From contig NZ_JACSQK010000008.1 of assembly GCF_014836675.1 (NCBI RefSeq), positions 1 through 64,000 on the forward strand: a stretch of 64,000 bases of DNA, in the 5' to 3' direction. A model generated the notes under the pieces. The model did no database searches. It saw only the letters and a list, made by a program, of their open reading frames with translations, and had not been told where the DNA came from. This DNA is from Comamonas avium. GTDB lineage: Bacteria > Pseudomonadota > Gammaproteobacteria > Burkholderiales > Burkholderiaceae_C. Positions 8,669-18,894 of the stretch are shown here, one piece after another. Every line of letters begins with the position of its first letter. The stretch's first letter is position 1. A program made the position numbers and the translations under genes.

Positions 8669-9778
8669 ATGGTGGACAAGGTCGATAGCATCGTCATTGG
8701 TGCGGGGGTTGTGGGGTTGGCGGTAGGGCGCGCACTGGCCATGTCGGGCCGCGAGGTGATTGTTCTGGAGGCTGCGGATGCGATTGGCACCGGCACCAGT
8801 TCACGCAACAGTGAAGTCATTCACGCAGGCATTTATTACCCCGCAGGCTCTTTGAAGGCGCAGTTGTGTGTCAAAGGCAAAGAGCTGCTTTATGACTATT
8901 GTGCGCAAAAGGGTCTGGAGTTTCGCCGCTGTGGCAAGTTGATTGTGGCCACCAGCCCAGCACAGGTGGCGCAGCTCGAGCAGATTAGGAAGAAAGCAGA
9001 AATCAACGGTGTGCACGACATGCAAATGCTCAGCCGCGAGCAGGCCAAAGCGCTGGAGCCTGCACTGGAGTGCCATGCTGCATTGCTGTCGCCCAGCACG
9101 GGCATTGTGGATAGCCATGGCTTGATGCTGGCCCTGCAAGGCGACATGGAAAACGCAGGTGGTGCGCTGGCCTTGATGTCGCCAGTGGATTCTGCGCAGG
9201 TGCAGACAGACGGTATTTTGATCCGCACCCCCGATGGCACCGAACTGCTGGCCAGCGAGGTTGTCAATGCCGCAGGCTTGTACGCCCCCAGCGTGGCCTC
9301 GCGCATGCAGGGGCTGGATGCGCAGTACGTTCCGCAGGCTTACTTTGCCAAAGGCAACTATTTCACTTTGACAGGGCGTGCACCGTTTTCGCACCTGATC
9401 TATCCCGTGCCCGAAGCAGCGGGTCTGGGTGTGCACCTGACGCTGGACATGGGCGGTCAAGCCAAGTTTGGCCCTGATGTGCAGTGGGTGGATGACCCTG
9501 AGCCACTTGCCGTGGACCCCCAGCGCGGCCAGGGCTTTTACGCAGAGGTGCACAAATACTGGCCCGGGCTTCAACCCGGCACTCTGGCACCAGGGTATGC
9601 CGGCATTCGCCCCAAAATTTCTGGCCCCAAAGACGAGGCTGCTGACTTTTGCATTCAGGGGCCTGAAGTCCATGGCATTGCAGGGCTGGTCAACTTATTT
9701 GGGATTGAGTCGCCCGGTCTGACCAGTTGCCTGGCCATTGCGCAGGAAGTTTTGCAAAAATTGCAGCCAAAGACTTGA
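8669..9778 (+). CDS. FAD-dependent oxidoreductase, L-2-hydroxyglutarate oxidase (LhgO)-like
   Basis: A 369-residue DAO-family flavoprotein. It has an N-terminal Rossmann dinucleotide motif ([15 protein letters not shown], about 9-23), an acidic residue ending the second strand (VLEAADAIG), and the segment [14 protein letters not shown] typical of the LhgO/L2HGDH branch. The C-terminus ([25 protein letters not shown]) closes the FAD site. Likely substrate is a 2-hydroxy acid such as L-2-hydroxyglutarate, with electrons passed to the quinone pool; the exact substrate is uncertain. GGGAG at 8655-8659 favours the ATG at 8669, because the earlier ATG at 8660 touches it directly. It follows prpR by 215 bases and ends before the DUF883 gene. 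Confidence 0.8.
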   Translation: MVDKVDSIVIGAGVVGLAVGRALAMSGREVIVLEAADAIGTGTSSRNSEVIHAGIYYPAGSLKAQLCVKGKELLYDYCAQKGLEFRRCGKLIVATSPAQVAQLEQIRKKAEINGVHDMQMLSREQAKALEPALECHAALLSPSTGIVDSHGLMLALQGDMENAGGALALMSPVDSAQVQTDGILIRTPDGTELLASEVVNAAGLYAPSVASRMQGLDAQYVPQAYFAKGNYFTLTGRAPFSHLIYPVPEAAGLGVHLTLDMGGQAKFGPDVQWVDDPEPLAVDPQRGQGFYAEVHKYWPGLQPGTLAPGYAGIRPKISGPKDEAADFCIQGPEVHGIAGLVNLFGIESPGLTSCLAIAQEVLQKLQPKT

Positions 9779-9903
9779 TCTTGCGCGGCATCGACTTACT
9801 TGGTAAGCCATGCTGCATTGGCTAAGATGACAACCAGCATCGCGAGTTCGGCAGTTTTTCTGCCGCAAACTATTTCTTCATCGACATAAGAAAGGCTTTC
9901 ATC

Positions 9904-10215
9904 ATGGCATTTTCTGTTTCTGACACCGTTTCTTCTGCGCAAGCCGATCTGGAAAAGCTGGTCACCGACGTGCGCGGTTTGCTGGCCAACAAGGATCTGG
10001 ACGCGATTCCCCAAATCAATGTGCTGCGCCAAAAGCTCGATGACGGTGTGTATCAGGCCCGCGAATCTGCGCTGAACGCGGCGCACGAGGCAGCTCGTCA
10101 GGCCAAGGAAGCTGCCTACGTGGCAGACCGTTATGCACACGATGAGCCATGGCGCGTTGCTGGCGCTGCGTTGGCCGTAGGTGCTTTAGTCGGCTTCTTG
10201 CTGGCTCGTCGCTAA
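9904..10215 (+). CDS. DUF883 (ElaB/YqjD/YgaM) family membrane-anchored protein
   Basis: A 103-residue protein with a long amphipathic, coiled-coil-like helix (about residues 5-75, rich in alanine, glutamate and lysine) and one C-terminal membrane segment (VAGAALAVGALVGFLLARR) ending in two arginines. This is the arrangement of E. coli YqjD and ElaB, inner-membrane tail-anchored proteins that associate with ribosomes in stationary phase. It begins a three-gene run with the YqjE-like and YqjK-like genes, the same order as E. coli yqjD-yqjE-yqjK. Confidence 0.87.
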   Translation: MAFSVSDTVSSAQADLEKLVTDVRGLLANKDLDAIPQINVLRQKLDDGVYQARESALNAAHEAARQAKEAAYVADRYAHDEPWRVAGAALAVGALVGFLLARR

Positions 10216-10268
10216 ACGACGATTTACCTTCCCCCCTTCAGCAACGTGCCCAGCAAAGGAAATCTGCC

Positions 10269-10664
10269 GTGAATTGGATGTCAGCCCTTGGGTTGGAAAA
10301 CGTGTCTGCTCGCATGCGGGCCAATCTCAATGAAGGCGCCATGGCGGCAGAGGACCGCATGGAGCTCGCCCGCCTGGAATGGAGCGCGCAGAAAAAACGC
10401 CTGCAAACCATTTTGGTACTGGGCATTGTGATGGGTGGACTGACGATTGTTGCCCTGGTGCTGCTGTCGCTGGCCATCTTGATCCACTTCTGGGATTCTC
10501 CCGAACGCTCGGTGGTGGCCTGGGTAATTGCTGGCGTGTGGGTGGTGGCCTGGGCAAGTGCGCTGGTGGTCTTGCTGGCAGCGCTGCGCAAATCCAGCCA
10601 TCCATTTGCATTGACACGTGCTGAACTGGCCCGCGACTGGGCTTTCATCAAGGAGAAGCTGTGA
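10269..10664 (+). CDS. Phage holin superfamily / YqjE-like membrane protein
   Basis: The 131-residue protein has two strong membrane segments (about residues 46-70 and 82-104) between a charged N-terminus and a basic C-terminus. This is the actinobacterial holin-X/YqjE family, which is chromosomal and unrelated to lysis here. I take the GTG at 10269 because AAAGGA lies about nine bases upstream; the ATG at 10278 is an alternative. Its TGA overlaps the GTG start of the next gene, so the two are translationally coupled. Role unknown; stress-related membrane function is inferred from the YqjD neighbour. Confidence 0.78.
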   Translation: MNWMSALGLENVSARMRANLNEGAMAAEDRMELARLEWSAQKKRLQTILVLGIVMGGLTIVALVLLSLAILIHFWDSPERSVVAWVIAGVWVVAWASALVVLLAALRKSSHPFALTRAELARDWAFIKEKL

Positions 10665-11035
10665 ACACTTCTGCAGCACCTCAATCTGTGCGCAGCTCAG
10701 AGACGCCGTTGCCAGTGACTGCACTGGCTGCACTGGAGCAAGATGGGCGCTGGCTCACGGCCGGTGATGCCGAGCGTGCGGTGATGAAGCGCATTGCCAT
10801 GCAGCGTGACCGCTTGGCTGCTGCCAAACTGGCCAGACACCAGTCGCAGGCCTTGCATGCCGCGCCCCAGGCGGTGCCCGCTGACGCGCCACTGCTCGAG
10901 CGTCTGGCCGTGTTTGCCAGATTGCACCCTGTGGCCACAGCGGCAGTGGCAGGCTTGGCGCTGATGATAGGGCCGCGCAAACTGCTGCGTTATGGCGGCA
11001 TGGCGCTGCCGTTGATTGCCAAGTTCAAGCGCTAG
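10661..11035 (+). CDS. YqjK-like hypothetical protein
   Basis: A 124-residue basic protein. An alanine-rich N-terminal half carries several arginine and lysine residues (AERAVMKRIAMQRDRLAAAKL). It is followed by one hydrophobic segment (HPVATAAVAGLALMIGPRKLL, about 92-112) and a basic tail. The GTG start overlaps the previous stop and has AAGGAG at 10650-10655. Position and shape match the third gene of the yqjD-yqjE-yqjK cluster; sequence conservation in this family is weak, so the family call is by context. Confidence 0.65.
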   Translation: MNTSAAPQSVRSSETPLPVTALAALEQDGRWLTAGDAERAVMKRIAMQRDRLAAAKLARHQSQALHAAPQAVPADAPLLERLAVFARLHPVATAAVAGLALMIGPRKLLRYGGMALPLIAKFKR

Positions 11036-11055
11036 CGCGGTAAACACGTGCAACA

Positions 11056-11086
11056 CAAAAAAGCCCGGCATGCCGGGCTTTTTTTT
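11056..11086 (+). terminator. Rho-independent terminator of the yqjDEK-like operon
   Basis: The perfect palindrome AAGCCCGGCATGCCGGGCTT at 11061-11080 is preceded by an A-run and followed by a T-run to 11086. Confidence 0.9.
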
Positions 11087-11164
11087 ATAGCTGTTAACGC
11101 AAGCTGGGTAACACTTTCAAAGTGAAAACATGCTGAAAGTGAGATGTGGTAAGCGCTGATAGCT
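11087..11164. repeat. Nested double-stem intergenic repeat, imperfect copy
   Basis: Outer arms start ATAGCTGTTAACGC and end AAGCGCTGATAGCT. Inside lies a separate 8-base stem, CACTTTCA at 11112-11119 with TGAAAGTG at 11134-11141. The layout matches the better copies at 37423-37500 and 45531-45622. It occupies much of the gap between the yqjK-like and pyrD ends. Confidence 0.55.
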
Positions 11165-11334
11165 CATTTTATTGAATATGCTGCAGCTTTGAAGCCGTTA
11201 GCAGCCTGCCGTGCAGCCCATCGAGGATGCGCGATATTGATACTGGACGCGCACCAGCCAAGCCGCTGCCATTGCAGCGCGTGCACCCAGCAAGGCCGGG
11301 CTTGTCGCGTATCAAAGGTGATGCTTGCCGGTGG

Positions 11335-12381
11335 TTAGCGCAGGGCCTTGATGGCCTTGGCTGCAGCGCTGACCAGGCCGGGGCCTTCATAGATCAAGCC
11401 ACTGTAAATCTGCACCACATCAGCGCCAGCGCGAATTTTGGCCGCTGCGTCTGCACCGCTCATGATGCCGCCTACGCCAATGATGGGGTAGCCTGCGCCC
11501 AGCGCTGCACGCAGTTGTGTGATGACGCGGTTGCTGGCTGCAAAGGCGGGGGCGCCACTGAGGCCGCCGGCCTCTTCGGCGTGGGGCATGCCCTGAACGG
11601 CATCGCGGTTGAGCGTGGTGTTGGTGGCAATTACGCCGTCCATGCCGTGGCGCTGCAAGGTGGCGGCAATGACGTTGACCTGTGCTTCATCCAGATCTGG
11701 GGCAATCTTGACAAAGATGGGCACGCGGCGGCCTTGCTGCGTGGCCAGTTGTTCACGGCGCTGCGCAATGGCACCGAGCAGGCTGTCCAGCGCCTCGTCG
11801 CTTTGCAGGGCGCGCAGGTTTTTGGTGTTGGGCGAGCTGATGTTCACCGTCACGTAGTCAGCGTGCGGGTACACACCTTCCAGACAGGTCAGGTAGTCGC
11901 TGGTGGCGTCTTCAATGGGGGTGGCTGCGTTCTTGCCAATGTTCAAGCCCAGCAGCATGGGCTTGCCCTGCGCCCGCACGGTCGATTGCCTGACGTTGGC
12001 GATGAAGGCATCGAGCCCGTCGTTGTTAAAGCCCAGCCGGTTGATCAGGCCCTTGGCAGCAGGGATGCGGAACATGCGGGGCTTGGGGTTGCCCGGCTGG
12101 CCCTTGGGGGTGACGGTGCCCACTTCAACAAAACCAAAGCCCATGGCGGCCAGCGCATCAATGCAGCGGGCGTTCTTGTCCAGCCCCGCGGCCATGCCCA
12201 CACGGTTGGGGAACTTCAGGCCCGCCAATATGATGGGGTCGTCCACCAGCGGTGCAGACCAGGCCAGCTGCAGCGGTGTGCCCTGGCCTTTGGCAAGGGT
12301 GTTCATGGTGAAGTCGTGGGCCTTTTCAGGGTCCATACCAAAGAGAAAGGGGCGAACGAGGGCGTAAGGGATAAGCGACAT
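11335..12381 (-). CDS. pyrD: Dihydroorotate dehydrogenase (quinone), class 2
   Basis: Oxidises dihydroorotate to orotate in pyrimidine synthesis, with FMN as cofactor and quinone as acceptor, at the inner membrane. The 348-residue protein has the N-terminal amphipathic membrane helix ([22 protein letters not shown]) that marks class 2, the glycine-rich [10 protein letters not shown] segment, the [14 protein letters not shown] loop that contains the catalytic serine, and the C-terminal FMN phosphate site [21 protein letters not shown]. It is divergent from rpiA with 36 bases between the start codons, so their promoters must overlap. Confidence 0.96.
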   Translation of the reverse strand: MSLIPYALVRPFLFGMDPEKAHDFTMNTLAKGQGTPLQLAWSAPLVDDPIILAGLKFPNRVGMAAGLDKNARCIDALAAMGFGFVEVGTVTPKGQPGNPKPRMFRIPAAKGLINRLGFNNDGLDAFIANVRQSTVRAQGKPMLLGLNIGKNAATPIEDATSDYLTCLEGVYPHADYVTVNISSPNTKNLRALQSDEALDSLLGAIAQRREQLATQQGRRVPIFVKIAPDLDEAQVNVIAATLQRHGMDGVIATNTTLNRDAVQGMPHAEEAGGLSGAPAFAASNRVITQLRAALGAGYPIIGVGGIMSGADAAAKIRAGADVVQIYSGLIYEGPGLVSAAAKAIKALR

Positions 12382-12417
12382 AAGGAATAATTCGAAGGAT
12401 TAACTGGATTTTCCCCC

Positions 12418-13110
12418 ATGACGACACCTACTGCACCCCTGTCCCAAGATGAACTGAAAACTTTGGTCGGCCAAGCCGCACTGCAATACGTGGTGCCGGG
12501 CGAAATTGTGGGCGTGGGCACGGGCTCCACGGTCAACAAGTTCATTGATGCACTGGCCTCGATGAAAGACCAGATCAAGGGCGCGGTGTCCAGCTCGGTG
12601 GCAAGCACCGAGCGCTTGAAGGCGCTGGGCATTACCGTGTTTGATGCCAACGAAGTCAACGCCCTTGCTGTCTACATTGATGGTGCGGATGAAATTGATG
12701 GACAAGGCCACATGGTCAAGGGTGGTGGCGCAGCACTGACGCGCGAGAAAATTGTGGCGGCGCTGGCCAAGCAGTTTGTCTGCATTGCCGATGCGTCCAA
12801 GCTGGTCGATGCGCTGGGCCACTTTCCGCTGCCCGTGGAGGTGATTCCCATGGCCGCTGGCCAGATTGCGCGCCGCTTTGAAGCCATGGGTGCTACGGCG
12901 TCCCTGCGTTTGAAGGATGGCCAGCCTTTGGTGACAGACAATGGCCAGCACATTCTGGATGTGCGTGGTTTGACGATCAGCGCGCCCCTGGCATTTGAAA
13001 GCGAAGTGAACCAGTGGCCCGGCGTGGTCACCGTGGGTGTGTTTGCCCACCAAAAGGCCCATGTCTGCTTGCTGGGTACAGCAGCAGGCGTGAAAACCAT
13101 CACCTACTAA
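12418..13110 (+). CDS. rpiA: Ribose-5-phosphate isomerase A
   Basis: Interconverts ribose 5-phosphate and ribulose 5-phosphate in the pentose phosphate pathway. The 230 residues include the phosphate loop [13 protein letters not shown] near 38-50, the catalytic DGADEID segment near 83-89 and the [12 protein letters not shown] stretch after it, all hallmarks of RpiA. Length is normal. The SpmA-SpmB-like gene begins 20 bases downstream and may be cotranscribed. Confidence 0.96.
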   Translation: MTTPTAPLSQDELKTLVGQAALQYVVPGEIVGVGTGSTVNKFIDALASMKDQIKGAVSSSVASTERLKALGITVFDANEVNALAVYIDGADEIDGQGHMVKGGGAALTREKIVAALAKQFVCIADASKLVDALGHFPLPVEVIPMAAGQIARRFEAMGATASLRLKDGQPLVTDNGQHILDVRGLTISAPLAFESEVNQWPGVVTVGVFAHQKAHVCLLGTAAGVKTITY

Positions 13111-13130
13111 TCCTTCTTCGGGCGAACACC

Positions 13131-14360
13131 ATGCTCAACATGCTCTGGTTGAGCTTTTTTCTGGTGGCTGCGGTGGCCGCGCTGGCCCAATGGCTGGTAG
13201 GCGGGCAGCCGCAGGTGTTTGCTGCCATGGTGCAGGCGCTGTTTGCCATGGCCAAGCTGTCGGTCGAGGTGATGGTGCTGCTGTTTGGCACCCTGACTCT
13301 GTGGCTGGGTTTTTTGCGCATTGCCGAAGAGGCGGGCGTGGTGCAGTGGCTGGCCAAAGTGCTGGGGCCACTGTTTGGCAAGCTGATGCCCGGAGTGCCG
13401 CGTGGTCACCCCGCACTGGGTTTGATCACGCTGAACTTTGCGGCCAACGGGCTGGGGCTGGACAACGCAGCCACGCCCATGGGGCTGAAAGCCATGAAGG
13501 CGCTGCAAACCCTCAACCCCCGGCCTGATACCGCAACCAACGCACAAATTCTGTTTCTGGTGCTCAACGCGTCGTCACTGACGCTGCTGCCGGTGACGGT
13601 GTTCATGTACCGCATGCAGCAAGGCGCAGCGGACCCCACGCTGGTGTTTCTGCCCATCTTGCTGGCCACATCGGCATCCACATTGGCGGGATTGCTGGCG
13701 GTGGCCATGGTGCAGCGCCTGCCCATTTTCAGCCCTGTGGTGCTGGCGTATTTGCTGCCTGCGGCTCTGGGGTTAGGGGCTTTCATGGCACTGCTGACCA
13801 CGCTGAGTGCCGCAGCGCTGGCATCACTGTCTGCGCTGCTGGGCAACTTCACCCTGTTTGCCTTGATTGTGCTGTTCGTCAGTCTGGGTGCGTATAAAAA
13901 AGTGCCGGTGTACGACAGCTTTATCAACGGTGCCAAAGAAGGCTTTGATGTCGCCAGGGGCTTGCTGCCCTATCTGGTGGCCATGCTGTGTGCGGTGGGC
14001 GTGTTTCGCGCCTCGGGCGCGCTGGATTATGTGCTGGATGGCATTCGCTGGTGCGTCAGTTTCTGGGGCATGGATGAGCGCTTTGTGGACGCTTTACCCA
14101 CGGCCTTGGTCAAACCATTTTCTGGCAGTGCAGCGCGTGCCATGCTGATTGAGACCATGCAGACACAAGGGGTCGACAGCTTTGCTGCGCTGGCTGCGGC
14201 CACCATTCAGGGCAGTACCGAGACCACCTTTTACGTGCTGGCCGTGTACTTTGGTGCGGTGGGCATTCAACGGGCACGCCATGCTGTAGCGTGCGCCTTG
14301 GTGGCTGAGCTGGCTGGTGTGGTGGCTGCCATTGCGGTGTGTTACTGGTTCTTTGGCTGA
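13131..14360 (+). CDS. Fused SpmA-SpmB-like nucleoside-recognition membrane protein
   Basis: The 409-residue integral membrane protein contains two Gate/nucleoside-recognition-type halves. The first (about 1-200) carries LITLNFAANGLGLDNAATPMG, the SpmA signature. The second (about 240-409) carries GAKEGFDVARGLLPYLVAML and AATIQGSTETTFYVLAVYFG, the SpmB signature. In Bacillus the two are separate spore-maturation proteins; fused forms are common in non-sporulating proteobacteria, where the role is unknown and a transport function is suspected. An in-frame upstream extension lies inside rpiA, so I use the ATG at 13131. Confidence 0.85.
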   Translation: MLNMLWLSFFLVAAVAALAQWLVGGQPQVFAAMVQALFAMAKLSVEVMVLLFGTLTLWLGFLRIAEEAGVVQWLAKVLGPLFGKLMPGVPRGHPALGLITLNFAANGLGLDNAATPMGLKAMKALQTLNPRPDTATNAQILFLVLNASSLTLLPVTVFMYRMQQGAADPTLVFLPILLATSASTLAGLLAVAMVQRLPIFSPVVLAYLLPAALGLGAFMALLTTLSAAALASLSALLGNFTLFALIVLFVSLGAYKKVPVYDSFINGAKEGFDVARGLLPYLVAMLCAVGVFRASGALDYVLDGIRWCVSFWGMDERFVDALPTALVKPFSGSAARAMLIETMQTQGVDSFAALAAATIQGSTETTFYVLAVYFGAVGIQRARHAVACALVAELAGVVAAIAVCYWFFG

Positions 14361-14432
14361 GGCTGACTGACAACGTCACACGGCTGTCATTGGCTATTCA
14401 CACAATGTTGCAGATAAGACAGGTCTGCACAC

Positions 14433-16802
14433 ATGCTTTTTCTAGCCCAGCGCTTGCGCGCACTGATCGCTACCCGGATTCTTGGCCCAGTCAGCTTCAG
14501 CTGGCGCAGTCGCCAGCAGTCATCACATGGGGTCATGCTGCTCATCGTCTTGCTGGGCCTGTGTGCGTCATGGTGGTTCACGGCCAAGCATTTGAGAGTG
14601 CAGCTGGCGCATGTGGAGCAATCGGCACGCATGCAGCAAGCGGGCTGGGCGGCGCTGGTTTCTGAAAATCTGCGTCAGGTGATCGAGAAGGCTCAGCTCA
14701 TGGGCGTGGTGGCTATGCAAGGCGCGCACAGCAACAGCGCCTGGCAGCAACAGCTGACACACATGCTCGAGCGTGATCCGGTTTTTGTGCGCTTTGCCTT
14801 GTTCGACCACAACCTGCAATTGCTGGCTGGGCACGCACAGGCGCAGCAGGAGCTGCAGGAGCTGCTTGTTCACCAGCAGGGTTCCTGCGAAGAGGGCGAG
14901 GGTGCTTTGCTGCTGCACCAGCATGTGCCCGTACCCACACCAGCGAACACCGCAGCGGTGCCCTTGCTGCTTTGTGTCACCGATGGGCGGGGTGCGTCGC
15001 AAGGCTATTTGCTGCTGCACATGGATATGGGCTACTTTTTGCGTTTGCACACTGACATGGATCTGGGGCAAAGCGGCACCTTGCATCTGCTGGCTCCGGA
15101 TGGCAGCCAACTAGCAGCCATGTCCGGGGGAGGCTGGCTGGCATCCAGGCCCCAATATCGGCTGGACGCTTTCAAGCAGGTCAAACAAGGGGCTGGAGCA
15201 GCCAGTTTTTTTCTGGAACCCGGCAGGGAGCGTCTGGGCAGCTACCACCGCGCAAAGTTCATGCCGCTGACGGTGGTGGTCAGCCGTGACTGGCAAGAAA
15301 TCCGCCAGGCCCATGCTGAGCATGCACAGCGCCTGTGGGGGCTGGCAGTGACCGTGTCGGTGCTGATGTTGCTGGCCACGTGGGCACTGTTTCGGAGCAT
15401 GGTGCGCCGCCAGCACTTGCTGGAGGGGCTGACTCTGGCAGATCAAAAGCAGCAGGCGCTGATTGCACAGCTGGAAAGTGAAAAGCAGCGAGCCCTGGAA
15501 CTGGCGGCCAGTGATCCGCTGACAGGGCTGCACAACCGGCGCATGTTTTACGAGCTGGTATCCAGCCATCTGGCGCTGGCCCGCCGCAGTCGCAAGCATT
15601 ACGCCTTGCTGTATCTGGATCTGGACCATTTCAAGCAGATTAACGACACCTTGGGCCACCATGCGGGAGACGCCTTGCTGCAGGCTGTGGCAGATCGTCT
15701 GCGCAGCATGCTGCGGGGCTCGGACATCATTGCCCGCATGGGTGGCGATGAGTTTGCCGTGCTGGTGACCGCCATGGATGACATGCAGGACATGGATGGC
15801 CTGGCGCAAGAGCTGGTGTCAGGGCTGAGCGCCCCTTATGACGGCATTGCTGACCAGGTGGTGCATACCTCCACCAGCATGGGCATTGCTTTTTTCCCCA
15901 GAGATGGGCATGACGTGCAGGTGCTGTGCCGCCACGCGGATACGGCCATGTATGCCTCCAAGAAGTCGGGGCGCAACCGCTTTACCTACTATGACCGCGT
16001 GAACAACGCCGACAACGAACGTCGCTACCGCTTGCTGCGGCAATTGCCACAGGCGATTGCTGATGAGCAGCTGGTGCTGCATTTTCAGCCCAAGGTGCGG
16101 CTGGAAGACTGCGCAATTGTCGGGATGGAGGCGCTGGTGCGCTGGCAGCACCCGGAGTATGGATTGATCTATCCCGGCGATTTCATTGCCATGGCTGAAG
16201 AGCATGGTCATATTCAGGCTCTGGGCGACTGGGTCATGCAAGCTTGCTGCCGGCAGATCGCGGCGTGGCGCATGCAGGGCATGGATGTGGTGCCGCTGGC
16301 ATTCAATGTGTCACCCTTGCAGCTCAAGGACTGTGCTTTCCCAACGCGCATTGCCACCTGTCTGCAGCACTATGGGGTGCGAGCGTCTGACATTGAGGTG
16401 GAAGTCACTGAAAGCTGTCTGGTAGAGCCCGATGGTCTGTCTGCGCGCGTGCTCTATCAGTTGCAGAACATGGGGGTGCATATTGCGCTGGACGACTTTG
16501 GCACGGGCTTTTCCAGCCTGAGCCAAATTCGTGCGCTGCCAATTGGCACCATCAAGCTGGACAAGTCCTTTGTCAATGCACTGCGCAGCAGCCATGAAGC
16601 GGGTGTGCTGGTGACTTCCATCATCACCTTGGCGCACAACCTGAAGATGCAGGTGGTGGCCGAAGGGGTGGAGCTGATGGACCAGCTGGTGTACCTGAAA
16701 ACGGCAGGCTGTGATGTGGTGCAGGGCTACTTTCTCAGCCGCCCGGTGCCCGCGCAGCAGGCAGAGGTTTTGCTCAGGCAAGGCGTGCTGGAGCCTGCTT
16801 GA
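14433..16802 (+). CDS. Membrane sensor with GGDEF and EAL domains (c-di-GMP synthesis and hydrolysis)
   Basis: The 789-residue protein has a membrane segment near 33-51, a periplasmic sensory region to about 300, a second membrane segment near 302-320, a GGDEF domain (about 360-520) and an EAL domain (about 530-785). GGDEF is intact at 437-441 and has an RxxD inhibitory site (RGSD) five residues before it. The EAL domain keeps EAL at 566-568, FNVSP, EVTES, DDFGTG, IKLDKSF, AEGVE and QGYFLSRP, so phosphodiesterase activity should be possible. Both activities thus look intact, and the net output cannot be told from sequence. It stands alone. Confidence 0.92.
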   Translation: MLFLAQRLRALIATRILGPVSFSWRSRQQSSHGVMLLIVLLGLCASWWFTAKHLRVQLAHVEQSARMQQAGWAALVSENLRQVIEKAQLMGVVAMQGAHSNSAWQQQLTHMLERDPVFVRFALFDHNLQLLAGHAQAQQELQELLVHQQGSCEEGEGALLLHQHVPVPTPANTAAVPLLLCVTDGRGASQGYLLLHMDMGYFLRLHTDMDLGQSGTLHLLAPDGSQLAAMSGGGWLASRPQYRLDAFKQVKQGAGAASFFLEPGRERLGSYHRAKFMPLTVVVSRDWQEIRQAHAEHAQRLWGLAVTVSVLMLLATWALFRSMVRRQHLLEGLTLADQKQQALIAQLESEKQRALELAASDPLTGLHNRRMFYELVSSHLALARRSRKHYALLYLDLDHFKQINDTLGHHAGDALLQAVADRLRSMLRGSDIIARMGGDEFAVLVTAMDDMQDMDGLAQELVSGLSAPYDGIADQVVHTSTSMGIAFFPRDGHDVQVLCRHADTAMYASKKSGRNRFTYYDRVNNADNERRYRLLRQLPQAIADEQLVLHFQPKVRLEDCAIVGMEALVRWQHPEYGLIYPGDFIAMAEEHGHIQALGDWVMQACCRQIAAWRMQGMDVVPLAFNVSPLQLKDCAFPTRIATCLQHYGVRASDIEVEVTESCLVEPDGLSARVLYQLQNMGVHIALDDFGTGFSSLSQIRALPIGTIKLDKSFVNALRSSHEAGVLVTSIITLAHNLKMQVVAEGVELMDQLVYLKTAGCDVVQGYFLSRPVPAQQAEVLLRQGVLEPA

Positions 16803-16885
16803 TATGCACAAGGCTTTGCGATGGCTCAGGGCGTAGCCCCGTGATGCAGCCATTAAGCTGCGTCGCTCCATCGCCGGCCTGCAGT

Positions 16886-17995
16886 TTACGGCTGCGTCTT
16901 CAGGCGCAGCAGCTGGCCGTTGCTGCGATCGGTCAGCACGTACAGCCAGCCATCCGGGCCTTGCCGTACATCGCGTACACGCTGGCCTAACTGGGGCAGC
17001 AAGGGTTCAACCCCTGTGACCTTGCCTGCCGCAAGCGTAATGCGCTCCAGCCTTTGTGCCTTGAGTGCGCCCACCACCATGTTCCCTTTCCAGCCAGGGT
17101 AGCGGTCTGAGGTGATGAAGGCCATGCCAGACACGGCAATAGAAGGTGTCCACTGGTGCACCGGCTGCTCCATGCCTTTTTGGTGAGTGATGCCAGCGCC
17201 AATGCGGCCGCCGCCATAGTTTTCACCGTAGGTGATGACCGGCCAGCCATAGTTTTTACCGGGCTCGGGGCGATTGATTTCATCGCCGCCTTGCGGGCCG
17301 TGCTCGTTCATCCAGAAAGTGCCGTCAGGTGCCAGTGCAGCGCCCTGGGGGCTGCGGTGGCCATAGCTCCAGATCTCGGGCAGTGCATCGCGGCGGCCGA
17401 CAAAGGGGTTGTCCTTGGGAACGCTGCCGTCTTTGCCAATGCGCACTATCTTGCCCAGATGGCTTTGCAGGTTCTGCGCTTCTTCCTTGAAGTGAGAGCG
17501 CTCGCCCAGCGTCAAAAGCAGGCTGCCATCAGGCCGCTCCACAATGCGGCAGCCAAAATGCAGCTGGCTGGCTTTCTTGGGCTTTTGGCTGAAGAGCACT
17601 TGCAGATCTTCAAGCTGGCGTTGATCGCTGGAGAGCCGGGCTTTGGCCAGTGCCGTGCTGTTGCTGGCGTTGTTGCCGGGTTCTGAATAGCAAAAGTACA
17701 GCGTGCGGTTTTGTGCAAAATCGCTGTCCAGCACCACATCCAGCAGGCCGCCTTGGCCACCCGCGGCAATCGCAGGCAGACCGGACAAGGGCTGGCCCAG
17801 TGCACCCTTGCTGTCAATCACGCGCATGCGGCCGGGGCGCTCGGTCACCAAAAAAGAGCCGTCTGGCAGGAAAGCGACTGCCCAGGGGTTTTGCAGACCC
17901 TGGGCAACCACTTCGGGCTCAATCTCCAGCGCCGGCGCCGCTGTGGCAAACAAACTAAGCGCCAGTGCAGGGTAGGCAATAGGGTGCAAGCGCAT
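16886..17995 (-). CDS. PQQ-dependent sugar dehydrogenase family protein (YliI/GdhB-like)
   Basis: A secreted or periplasmic six-bladed beta-propeller of 369 residues with a signal peptide of about 22 residues ending at APALE. Typical blade motifs are NPWAVAFLPDGSFLVTERPG, IWSYGHRSPQGAALAPDG and MNEHGPQGGDEINRPEPG, the last holding the PQQ and calcium region, followed by KNYGWPVITYGENY. E. coli YliI/Asd oxidises aldose sugars with PQQ; here the sugar is unknown. No PQQ synthesis genes are in the window. It is a single gene transcribed toward the GGDEF-EAL gene. Confidence 0.88.
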   Translation of the reverse strand: MRLHPIAYPALALSLFATAAPALEIEPEVVAQGLQNPWAVAFLPDGSFLVTERPGRMRVIDSKGALGQPLSGLPAIAAGGQGGLLDVVLDSDFAQNRTLYFCYSEPGNNASNSTALAKARLSSDQRQLEDLQVLFSQKPKKASQLHFGCRIVERPDGSLLLTLGERSHFKEEAQNLQSHLGKIVRIGKDGSVPKDNPFVGRRDALPEIWSYGHRSPQGAALAPDGTFWMNEHGPQGGDEINRPEPGKNYGWPVITYGENYGGGRIGAGITHQKGMEQPVHQWTPSIAVSGMAFITSDRYPGWKGNMVVGALKAQRLERITLAAGKVTGVEPLLPQLGQRVRDVRQGPDGWLYVLTDRSNGQLLRLKTQP

Positions 17996-18166
17996 GGTGG
18001 TGGCTCCTTGTAAGGGGGTTGCATCAACGCCAGCGCAAATCGATGGCAGAAAAAGTTGGCATTGAAGGCGCCGTGGCCTATGCCACAGGTGTATAAAACG
18101 CCTTGATTTATTCTATGCCGGCCTTGTGCGCGGCATTTTTTGTTCTTTTTCGAAGAAAGGCCCCCC

Positions 18167-18871
18167 ATGGGAGCGCAATGGAAAGCCAAGGGCAAGGCCC
18201 TGGCAGCGGACGCCAAAGGCAAGCTGTTCGGCAAGCTGGTCAAGGAAATTACAGTTGCTGCCCGTCTGGGTGGTGGCGATCCGTCGAGCAATGCGCGCCT
18301 GCGCATGGCGGTTGAAGCTGCCCGCAAGGCTTCCATGTCCAAAGAAACATTGGACCGTGCAGTCAAAAAAGGTTCGGGCGTGGGTGCTGATGCCGTCAAC
18401 TACACCAGCGTGATCTATGAAGGCTACGCACCCCACCGCGTGCCAGTGATGGTGGAATGCCTGACCGACAACCCCAACCGCACTGCACCCAATATGCGTG
18501 TGTGCTTTCGCAAGGGCCAGATGAGCGCTGTGGCGTGGGACTTTGACCACGTGGGCATGATCGAAGGCGAAGCCGAAAATGGCGCAGATGTTGAGCTGGC
18601 CGCCATTGAAGCGGGCGCACAAGACTTTGAAGCCGGCGACGAAGAAGGCGTGACCTTGTTCATTACCGACCCTTCTGACCTGGATACCGTGAGCAAGGCG
18701 CTGCCTGCACAAGGCATCAAGGTGCTGTCGGTCAAGCTGGGCTACAAGGCCAAGAACCCGGTGAGCATGTCCAGTCTGACGGCAGAGCAGCAAGAAGAAG
18801 TGCAGGACTTTCTGGCGGGCCTGGACAACGACGACGATGTGCAGCACGTGTTTGCCGGTCTGGTCGATTGA
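18167..18871 (+). CDS. YebC/PmpR family protein, YeeN-like paralogue
   Basis: The 234-residue protein of the YebC family has the conserved core ([20 protein letters not shown] near 26-45, then the [19 protein letters not shown] strand). It lacks the usual N-terminal MAGHSKW and instead begins [19 protein letters not shown], as in the YeeN branch. YebC proteins are DNA-binding regulators, and recent work links them to relief of ribosome stalling at proline stretches. An earlier in-frame start is disfavoured because AAAGG at 18156-18160 is correctly placed for the ATG at 18167. A canonical YebC is encoded at 24871-25590. Confidence 0.9.
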   Translation: MGAQWKAKGKALAADAKGKLFGKLVKEITVAARLGGGDPSSNARLRMAVEAARKASMSKETLDRAVKKGSGVGADAVNYTSVIYEGYAPHRVPVMVECLTDNPNRTAPNMRVCFRKGQMSAVAWDFDHVGMIEGEAENGADVELAAIEAGAQDFEAGDEEGVTLFITDPSDLDTVSKALPAQGIKVLSVKLGYKAKNPVSMSSLTAEQQEEVQDFLAGLDNDDDVQHVFAGLVD

Positions 18872-18894
18872 TTGCCGCCTCTGCGGTTTTCACC

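Noticed and set aside
10269-10664. Prophage remnant suggested by the holin-like protein
   Set aside because: Neighbours are YqjD-like and YqjK-like, and no lysin or other phage gene is present; the YqjE family is chromosomal.
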